Source: Acidimicrobiia bacterium (GTDB lineage: Bacteria; Actinomycetota; Acidimicrobiia; Spongiisociales; Spongiisociaceae). Taken from it: DNA of 50,988 nt. The stretch is from contig JAGWAN010000013.1 in assembly GCA_021296345.1 (NCBI GenBank), positions 4,370 to 55,357 on the forward strand. Direction: 5' to 3'. The notes below the pieces were generated by a model that worked only from the letters and a program-made list of their open reading frames with translations, ran no database searches and was not told the origin of the DNA. Every line of letters begins with the position of its first letter. Within the stretch, counting starts at the first letter, position 1. Made by a program: the position numbers and the translations under genes. Shown one piece after another: positions 26,514 through 32,760 of this stretch.

Positions 26514-28234
26514 GCAGCGGAGCAGCCTTGGACGGCGCCACCGTGGAGGTGATCCGCCACTACCTGAACTCCACCTCGGAGCAGATGCGGCGCACCCTGG
26601 TGAGGACCGCCTTCAATCCGGTGATCTACGAGGTCCTGGACTTCGGCATCTCCATGTACGACCGCCACCGCCGGCTGATCTCCGAGTCGACGGGGATACT
26701 CACTTTCCTGGGGGCCAACGACTACGCCATCCACAAGGGCGTGGAGAAGGTGGGGGTCGAGAACCTCCACCCTGGCGACGTTGTGATGATCAACTACCCC
26801 TACTGGAGCGGCGCCCACGTATCCGACGCCATGCTGTTCGCCCCGGTCTTCTGCGAGGGAAGCGACCTCCCCGACGCCTACCTGGCGGTCCGGGCTCACT
26901 GGATGGACCTGGGCGCCAAGGATCCCGGCTACGTCCTCGACTCCACCTCCATGCACCAGGAGGGCCTGATCATGCCCGGCGTGAAGCTGATCCGCCGGGG
27001 AAAGATCGATGAGCAGATCATGGCCATCCTGCGGTACAACTCCCGGATGCCCGAGACCATCATCGGCGACTTCCACGCCCAGGTCTCCGCCCTCCGGGTC
27101 GGGGAGCGCCGGCTCCACCAGATCTGGGACAAGTTCGGCCTGGCAAGCGTTGACGGTGCGATCGAGCGGATCATCGAGCACGGCGCGCAGACCGCCGCCG
27201 AAGCGGTGCGGGCCATGCCCGACGGGCAGTGGTCGGCGCATGACTGGCTGGACGACGACGGTATCTCCCACGACCTCATCAGGATGGCGGTGACGGTCAC
27301 CATCGAAGGTGAGCAGTTCATCGTCGACTATGGCGACTCCGACGATGCTGTGCCGGGGCCGGTCAACATGCCTTTCGGGAAGACCTCGAGCTTGGCCAAG
27401 TCGGTGTTCAAGTCCCTCACCACTCCCGACACGCCCGCCAACCACGGCCACTTCGAGCCCCTGACCGTGTCCTGCCCGCCCGGGAACCTCTTCCATGCCG
27501 TCTACCCCGCGGCCACCTTCACTCTGTGGACGGGAATGGCGGCCTTCGAGTTGATCCACAAGGCCCTGGCCCAGGGCATGGACCAGATCAACGCTTCCTC
27601 CGGTTCGGACGAGCCGGGTTTCATGGCGGTGGGAACCCATCCCGAGACCGGAGAGATGTACGCGGTCAGCAACAACGAGGGGATCGGCTGGGGCGCCACT
27701 CCGGACTACGACGGGGCTACAGCCCTTCAGCATCCCTCCACGACGGCGGTGCGGAACACGTCGATGGAGGTCCTGGAGCACAAGTCGCCCATCTTCCACG
27801 AACGCCTCGAGTTGCGCCAGGATTCGGGCGGCGCCGGGAAGTGGCGGGGAGGTCTGGGCATACGCCGCGAGGTGAGGTTCCTGGCCACCGGAGAGATGCT
27901 GTCGATGAAGAAGAAGACCAAGACCAACCCGTGGGCCCTGCGGGGCGGGCACGAGCCCAAGACCAACGCAATGATCGTGTGGCCGGACACGGAGAGGGCT
28001 CACCGGGCCCGGATGGAACGGTTCACCATGCAACCGGGAGACCGGTTCCGCAACCTCTCCGCCGGTGGCGGAGGCTGGGGCGACCCTCTGGATCGTCCCA
28101 TCGAGTTGGTGCGCGAGGACGTCCTCGACGGATACGTCTCGGCGGAGCAGGCAGAGGAGGTCTACGGAGTCAGGGTTGAGGCGGACGGGACCGCCACCCC
28201 GGTCGGGAAGCGTTCGGCTCGCCCTCCATCCTGA
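26510..28234 (+). CDS. hyuB: Hydantoinase/oxoprolinase family subunit B
   Basis: A 574-residue HyuB subunit. It begins with VEVIRHYLNSTSEQMRRTL and contains the family landmarks INYPYWSGAHVSDAMLFAPVF (the NDPYxGGTH region, here varied), HWMDLGAKDPG, a Lys/Arg-rich GKWRGGLGIRREV and the C-terminal SAGGGGWGDPLDRP. GTG start overlapping the hyuA stop. The N-x-P-Y segment deviates from the usual NDPY-GGTH, so substrate specificity may differ from classic hydantoinases. With hyuA and the amidohydrolase it forms a three-gene forward unit. Confidence 0.9.
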   Translation: MSSGAALDGATVEVIRHYLNSTSEQMRRTLVRTAFNPVIYEVLDFGISMYDRHRRLISESTGILTFLGANDYAIHKGVEKVGVENLHPGDVVMINYPYWSGAHVSDAMLFAPVFCEGSDLPDAYLAVRAHWMDLGAKDPGYVLDSTSMHQEGLIMPGVKLIRRGKIDEQIMAILRYNSRMPETIIGDFHAQVSALRVGERRLHQIWDKFGLASVDGAIERIIEHGAQTAAEAVRAMPDGQWSAHDWLDDDGISHDLIRMAVTVTIEGEQFIVDYGDSDDAVPGPVNMPFGKTSSLAKSVFKSLTTPDTPANHGHFEPLTVSCPPGNLFHAVYPAATFTLWTGMAAFELIHKALAQGMDQINASSGSDEPGFMAVGTHPETGEMYAVSNNEGIGWGATPDYDGATALQHPSTTAVRNTSMEVLEHKSPIFHERLELRQDSGGAGKWRGGLGIRREVRFLATGEMLSMKKKTKTNPWALRGGHEPKTNAMIVWPDTERAHRARMERFTMQPGDRFRNLSAGGGGWGDPLDRPIELVREDVLDGYVSAEQAEEVYGVRVEADGTATPVGKRSARPPS

Positions 28235-28274
28235 ACCGGCCGGCCCTTCTACATCCGGTACCCTCCTAGGAACC

Positions 28275-28931
28275 GTGCGTCCCGCCAACATTCCCCCACT
28301 GCCCGTCGGAAGGGTGCTGCGAAATGGTCTGGCCGGATTCCGCGCCGGCGGCGGTGCCCTGGTGGTCAGCGCGGCGATCCTGATGGCCGTGCCCACGGGG
28401 GTGGCATTAATCCAGCTGGTCACCGGCAGCTACTGGACGAACCTGGCCCTCTGGATCGTGGCGCTGGTAGTGGCCGGTTACGCCACCTGGCCGGTCTCCC
28501 GGACCGCCCTGGCTGCCGTTTCTCCCGGCACCCGGACGGGGTCGCCGCAAGACGACTGGTGGGTGCGCGACGGCTTCGTGCGGTCCTCGGCGGTGTTCTT
28601 CCTGACCGTCGCGGTAGGAACCGGGTTCTTCATCGTGCCCGGCATCATGGTGCTGATGATCTACAGCCTCTACGCGTTCCTGATCGTGGAACGGAGGGCA
28701 AGAGGCTTCCAGTCCTTGGCGCTAAGCGCCCAGTTGACCAGCGGCAACCGTATCCGGTTCCTGGGAGTCGTATTCGTTTGCGTCGTGCTATTCGTTCCCG
28801 GGCTGGCAGCCCTCTACTACTGGGACCAGGGGCTGGCCGGGATCATCGGTCTGTGGGTCCTAGGTACACCGGCCCTGGCCATTAGCTTCACCTCCGTAGC
28901 CGCCGCATACCGGGAACTCGCGCACGCCTGA
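28275..28931 (+). CDS. Polytopic membrane protein, function unknown
   Basis: A 218-residue protein from a GTG start with AGGA nearby. About five to six hydrophobic helices are visible (VVSAAILMAVPTGVALI, NLALWIVALVVAGYATW, SAVFFLTVAVGTGFFIVPGIMVLMIYSLYAFLIV, FLGVVFVCVVLFVPGLAALYYW, GLWVLGTPALAISFTSVAAAY). The pattern with GFFIVPGIMVL..Y.LY..LIVE resembles the glycerophosphodiester phosphodiesterase-type membrane domain or YciC-like proteins, but I do not assign it. Same strand as hyuB, 40 bp downstream. Confidence 0.65.
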   Translation: MRPANIPPLPVGRVLRNGLAGFRAGGGALVVSAAILMAVPTGVALIQLVTGSYWTNLALWIVALVVAGYATWPVSRTALAAVSPGTRTGSPQDDWWVRDGFVRSSAVFFLTVAVGTGFFIVPGIMVLMIYSLYAFLIVERRARGFQSLALSAQLTSGNRIRFLGVVFVCVVLFVPGLAALYYWDQGLAGIIGLWVLGTPALAISFTSVAAAYRELAHA

Positions 28932-28999
28932 TAAGGGGGCGGTGAGGGGATGTCTCGCCCATTCAGGGACTCCAAGCTATAGATCCGAGCTGGAAGCGT

Positions 29000-29028
29000 T
29001 TGTAGCCCGCACGACCACTCTCTAGGAT
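29000..29028 (+). promoter_or_regulatory. Candidate promoter of the mannitol PTS operon
   Basis: TTGTAG (29000-29005), a 17-bp spacer, then TAGGAT (29023-29028). The gene starts 34 bp further on, behind a strong GAGGAGG ribosome site. Matches to consensus are partial. Confidence 0.3.
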
Positions 29029-29061
29029 GGCCGTAGTAGTTAGCAAATCCGAGGAGGCCGG

Positions 29062-30156
29062 ATGCTTACACAGCTACAGAAGTTCGGTGGTTTTATGGCG
29101 GGTATGGTCATCCCCAACATCGGCGCGATTCTCGCGTGGGGACTGATCACCGCCTTTTTCATTCCCACAGGATGGACACCAAATGCGGATCTCTCCGAAC
29201 TGGTAGGTCCCATCATCGTCTACCTGCTGCCCGTATTGATCGGGTTCACAGGCGGCAAGATGGTCTACGGCCATCGGGGCGGCGTGATGGGCGCCATTGC
29301 CACGATGGGAATCGTCGTCGGCGCAGATTTCGAGCTGGCAAGCGGCGCCGTAGGCGATCCGCCCCAGTTCTTGGGCGCCATGCTGGTCGGACCCCTGGCG
29401 GCCTGGATCATCATGAAGATCGACGAGTCCCTCCAGGAGAAGGTCCCGGTCGGGTTCGAGATGCTGTACAACAACTTCTCGGCCGGAATCCTGGGCTTCA
29501 TCCTGGCCATCCTCGGCAAGTTGATCATCGGTCCGATCATGGCCTTTATCGCGACCGTCTTCGGGAACCTGGTTGAGTGGATCACGGACGCCGGATTACT
29601 ACCTCTGGCGGACATCCCCATCGAGGTCGGGAAGGTGTTGTTCCTGAACAACGCCATCAATCACGGGGTCCTAGGCCCGCTAGGTGTCGCCGATACCGCG
29701 GAAACCGGGCGCTCGATCTACTTCCTCCTCGAGACCAACCCCGGACCCGGCCTGGGATTGCTACTGGCCTACTGGTTCGCCGGCAAGGGCCTGGCCAAGC
29801 TGTCGGCGCCCGGCGCCATCGTCATCCACTTCTTCGGAGGGATCCATGAGGTCTACTTCCCGTACATCCTCATGCACCCCATCATGATCCTGTCCGTGTG
29901 GGCCGGCGGCATCCTCGCCGATATCATCTTCGTGATATTCGATGCCGGACTTACCGCGACACCCTCGCCCGGTTCGATCTTCGCCTACCTGGCGGTGATA
30001 CCGAGGGGGCAGCATTTCGGGGTCCTCCTAGGGGTGGCCGCCGCAGCAGCCGCTGCCTTCGTGGTAGGAACGCTGTTGCTACGGGTATCCCCTGTCAAGG
30101 AGAAAGAGGGGACCGAGGACATGATCGGCACCATGCCCGGTATCCCCACCGGCTGA
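29062..30156 (+). CDS. mtlA: PTS mannitol-type transporter subunit IIC
   Basis: A 364-residue membrane permease of the mannitol/fructose PTS superfamily. It starts MLTQLQKFGGFMAGMVIPNIGAILAWG and carries the mannitol-IIC signatures GFTGGKMVYGHRGGVMGAIATMG, VGFEMLYNNFSAGILG, NNAINHGVLGPLG and the substrate-site GGIHEVYFPYILMHP. It stops after IIC: no IIB or IIA domain is fused, unlike Escherichia coli MtlA. The ribosome site is GAGGAGG. Downstream IIB, IIA and mtlD complete the uptake pathway, delivering mannitol-1-phosphate. Confidence 0.93.
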   Translation: MLTQLQKFGGFMAGMVIPNIGAILAWGLITAFFIPTGWTPNADLSELVGPIIVYLLPVLIGFTGGKMVYGHRGGVMGAIATMGIVVGADFELASGAVGDPPQFLGAMLVGPLAAWIIMKIDESLQEKVPVGFEMLYNNFSAGILGFILAILGKLIIGPIMAFIATVFGNLVEWITDAGLLPLADIPIEVGKVLFLNNAINHGVLGPLGVADTAETGRSIYFLLETNPGPGLGLLLAYWFAGKGLAKLSAPGAIVIHFFGGIHEVYFPYILMHPIMILSVWAGGILADIIFVIFDAGLTATPSPGSIFAYLAVIPRGQHFGVLLGVAAAAAAAFVVGTLLLRVSPVKEKEGTEDMIGTMPGIPTG

Positions 30157-30180
30157 ACATCCGAAGGAACGCTTGAGAGC

Positions 30181-30212
30181 GGGTAGAGCCTCCCCCAAGG
30201 GAGGCTCTACCC
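30181..30212 (+). terminator. Perfect 14-bp hairpin between IIC and IIB genes
   Basis: GGGTAGAGCCTCCC (30181-30194), loop CCAA, then the exact reverse complement (30199-30212), followed by TTCTCCT rather than a run of T. It lies 24 bp after the IIC stop and 29 bp before the IIB start. Without a U-tract it is more likely an attenuator or mRNA-stabilising stem that sets the IIC:IIB ratio than a full terminator. Confidence 0.6.
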
Positions 30213-30241
30213 TTCTCCTACCTGAAGAAGGAATCATCAAC

Positions 30242-30565
30242 ATGAGTTCAGTAACGAAAGCTGCTGCGGATGTCCGCTGGATCGTCCTGGCGTGCGAGGC
30301 GGGGATGGGCTCGAGCCTCATGGTCACGAACTTCCTGAAGAAGAAGATCAAGAAAGCCAAGCTCGATATCAAGGTCACCCACTCGCCGGTCCACGACATA
30401 CCAGCCGGCGCCGACGTGGTGGTCACCCACGCCGGTCTGGCGTCTCGTGTCAAGCAGGTCGCACCCGAGGCGGCAGTGGTTGCGTTCCGTGCATTCCTGA
30501 ACGACCCCGCCCTGGTCAAACTGGTCGCCGACCTGACCGCCGGCGCAGACGTCGAAGGCGTCTGA
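30242..30565 (+). CDS. PTS mannitol-type subunit IIB
   Basis: A 107-residue cytoplasmic phosphocarrier. The phosphorylation site is Cys18 in VLACEAGMGSSLM, the canonical IIB-mannitol motif. VVTHAGLASRVKQ and the C-terminal helix fit the family. Start ATG behind GAAGAAGGA. It receives phosphate from IIA and passes it to mannitol at IIC. It is a separate polypeptide here, between the intra-operon hairpin and the IIA gene. Confidence 0.92.
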   Translation: MSSVTKAAADVRWIVLACEAGMGSSLMVTNFLKKKIKKAKLDIKVTHSPVHDIPAGADVVVTHAGLASRVKQVAPEAAVVAFRAFLNDPALVKLVADLTAGADVEGV

Positions 30566-30584
30566 GAGCGGACCGGAGGTGGGT

Positions 30585-31025
30585 ATGGAGTCGGTGACGA
30601 CCGTCGAAGCGGTCACCCTGGGCGAGCAGGCAAGCACCCGCGACGAGGCCATCGCGCGGGTCTCGGGAATGTTGTTCGACCTCGGCGCTGTGGAGGCCGG
30701 GTACGGGGAGTCGATGGTGGCCCGCGAAGCCGTGATCTCCACCTACCTGGGTAACGGGATCGCTCTCCCCCACTGCACCTACGAGGACCGGGGTCTCATC
30801 AAACGGACCGCCCTGGTCCTTGCCCAATACCCGGCCGGCGTGTCGTGGGGCGACGAGGAAGATGTCGCCTACCTCGTGTTCGGGCTGGCGGCGGTGGGCG
30901 ACGAGCACCTGGCCGTCATGTCCCACCTCGCCGAAGTTCTTGACGACGAGGAGCTTTGCGCCCGGCTGGCCACCACCGCCGATGAAGCTCTCGTCCGGGA
31001 GACCCTGGCCGCTCCCACAGGATGA
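30585..31025 (+). CDS. PTS mannitol/fructose-type subunit IIA
   Basis: A 146-residue IIA (PTS-EIIA type 2 fold). The phospho-histidine is in GNGIALPHCTYE. Other family marks are MVAREAVISTYLGNG and AVGDEHLAVMSHLAEVLDDEE. I chose the ATG at 30585, with GGAGG 5 nt upstream, rather than a GTG two codons earlier. Its stop overlaps the mtlD start by 4 nt, giving tight coupling of uptake and oxidation. Confidence 0.92.
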   Translation: MESVTTVEAVTLGEQASTRDEAIARVSGMLFDLGAVEAGYGESMVAREAVISTYLGNGIALPHCTYEDRGLIKRTALVLAQYPAGVSWGDEEDVAYLVFGLAAVGDEHLAVMSHLAEVLDDEELCARLATTADEALVRETLAAPTG

Positions 31026-32137
31026 CCGGCCGGCGCGTCACGGTATTCGGCGCCGGCAACATCGGGCGCGGTCTGATCGGATGGTTGTTCGGCCGGGCCG
31101 GCTGGGAAGTGGTCTTCGTCGATATCTCTGCGGAGTTGGTCGACCTCCTGAACGCTGAGGGCTCGTACCGGGTCGTGGAGGTGGGTCAGGGAGGACGCTC
31201 TACGAAGACGATCGGCCGGGTGAGCGCGGTCATCGGGACCGATACCGATCGGGCGGTACGCGCCACCGCATCGGCCGATGTGGTGTGCACCGCCGTGGGC
31301 GCCGGAGCGCTAGACAACGTCGCTCCCGTCATCGCCACGGCGCTGCAGCAGGACGGCAGCAAGGTCGGCAACGTGCTGGCGTGCGAGAACGCCGATCCCA
31401 ACACTGCGCTGCTCCGGAGCCACATGTCGGGGAATTCGAGCGCCATCCCTACCGGAGTGGGCTTCCCGGAGACCATGGTGGACCGGTTGGTGCCCGGCTC
31501 GACCTGCGGGGGGTTGGCCGTCGAGGTGGAGTCCCTGTTCGACTTCAAGGTCGCCGCCGAGGCCTGGGCCGGGGAACCGCCCGGGGTCGAAGGCTTCGAG
31601 CTGGTGTCCGACCTGTTACTCCACCGCAAGAAGAAGCTCTGGCTGGTGAACGGCCTGCATGCCGCGGCAGCCTTCCTGGGCCTGGCCGCCGGGCACGATT
31701 CGATCGCCGAGGCCGTCACCGACCCCACGATCCGGACCCGGCTCGACGAGATGGTCCAGACCATGGCCGGGGTGCTGGCAGCCGACTTCGGCCCTAGCAG
31801 CGGCGCCACGCTGGCCGGGTACGGACGATCCAACCTGGATCGGTTCGCCGGTGGCGCCCTCACGGACCCTGTCCGCCGCGTGGCGCGCCATCCTCTGCGG
31901 AAGCTGGGACCCGACGAGCGGCTGGTGGGCCCGGCTCGGGAGGCGGCGCGGATGGATCTTCCTACCTCCGCTATGTGTGACGCCATCGCCGCCGGGCTCT
32001 CGCTCGATGACTCCGCGGTGCCCGGGATCGACGAGCTGCTCGATGCCCTTGCCGGCGCCGGGTGGCAATCCGTCGTCGGCCTCGACCCGGAAGACGGCCC
32101 CCTCCTCAGCATGCTCGAGCAGAGGATAAGCCGATAA
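31022..32137 (+). CDS. mtlD: Mannitol-1-phosphate 5-dehydrogenase
   Basis: A 371-residue NAD-dependent polyol-phosphate dehydrogenase that turns mannitol-1-phosphate into fructose-6-phosphate. The N-terminal dinucleotide motif is VFGAGNIGRGLIGWLF. ENADPNTALLRSH and the catalytic K-x4-N-x2-H segment (KKLWLVNGLHAAAAFLG) are intact. Length is typical for MtlD. Overlaps the IIA gene by ATGA. It is the last gene of the mtl unit; a 24-bp palindrome follows about 140 bp later. Confidence 0.93.
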   Translation: MTGRRVTVFGAGNIGRGLIGWLFGRAGWEVVFVDISAELVDLLNAEGSYRVVEVGQGGRSTKTIGRVSAVIGTDTDRAVRATASADVVCTAVGAGALDNVAPVIATALQQDGSKVGNVLACENADPNTALLRSHMSGNSSAIPTGVGFPETMVDRLVPGSTCGGLAVEVESLFDFKVAAEAWAGEPPGVEGFELVSDLLLHRKKKLWLVNGLHAAAAFLGLAAGHDSIAEAVTDPTIRTRLDEMVQTMAGVLAADFGPSSGATLAGYGRSNLDRFAGGALTDPVRRVARHPLRKLGPDERLVGPAREAARMDLPTSAMCDAIAAGLSLDDSAVPGIDELLDALAGAGWQSVVGLDPEDGPLLSMLEQRISR

Positions 32138-32279
32138 GCCGGCCGGCCAACCCGAGGCCGGTCTGGAGAAGAACGCGAAAATCGCGAAGTGGGCTTCGCC
32201 CGCAGGGCCCTCCCCCTTGCGTGTTTGTATGGGTGGGTGGTAGACCCGGTGGGGATGGCTCAACTCCCCTTGCCCTTGT

Positions 32280-32303
32280 CCGTTTCGGGCTAGCCCGAAA
32301 CGG
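32280..32303 (+). terminator. 24-bp perfect palindrome downstream of mtlD
   Basis: CCGTTTCGGG-CTAG-CCCGAAACGG forms a 10-bp stem with a 4-nt loop, followed by TTTGGTGGCTTT. It is likely the transcription end of the mannitol operon, or part of a repeat. The surrounding 32138-32324 contains further small hairpins (CGCGA-AAA-TCGCG; GCGAAGTGGGCTTCGC) but no gene. Confidence 0.5.
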
Positions 32304-32324
32304 TTTGGTGGCTTTGGTTGGCGA

Positions 32325-32760
32325 TTGCCTCCCCGCCGGGTTCTGGATTCGGGGAGTCGTCGGGGGGTGGGTTTAGTGGTTGTGGTCGGAGTAGCACTGG
32401 CCGCCCGCTACTCCTCTCCCTTTGCTCTATTACCTCCCGTCATCGGAAGCGGCTCTGGCCGCAGAGCTGCGACGCTTGGCGCCGGAGCGGATATGGATGA
32501 TGGCGGGTATTTCCGACTCCCTGGCGCCTCCCGATGCCGAGATCATTCGGATGCCTTCCCGGTCCGAAGACCTGATCGAATGGATCGGTTCGCATGATCC
32601 ATCGGTGGTGACCGGGTTGTCTCCAACGGCCGACCTGACATCGCTGCACTCTTTGGTGATGACCGGCGCCCCCTCGACTCAGCATGAGATCGTCTGGTCG
32701 GCGCGTAGACCGCAAGAACTGCCAGCGGTAACCGCGGTGAGCGTGACCTACGGTTCCTGA
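32325..32760 (+). pseudogene. Fragment resembling a cell wall-binding repeat (CW_binding_2) protein
   Basis: Two frames read as one protein-like stretch: GLVVVVGVALAARYSSP up to about 32415, then in another frame LLYYLPSSEAALAAELRRLAPERIWMMAG...LIEWIGSHDPSVVTGL to the stop at 32760. The order hydrophobic helix, PLL, ELRRLxPxRI and a glycine turn resembles cell wall-binding repeat 2 domains. A frameshift separates the halves and there is no good start. It ends 13 bp inside the 3' end of the convergent SLH-protein gene. The family call is tentative; the ORF from the TTG at 32422 could also be an independent short gene. Confidence 0.35.

Noticed and set aside
26378-28423. 681-codon minus-strand open frame opposite hyuB
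   Set aside because: Shadow of hyuB; no protein-like motifs.
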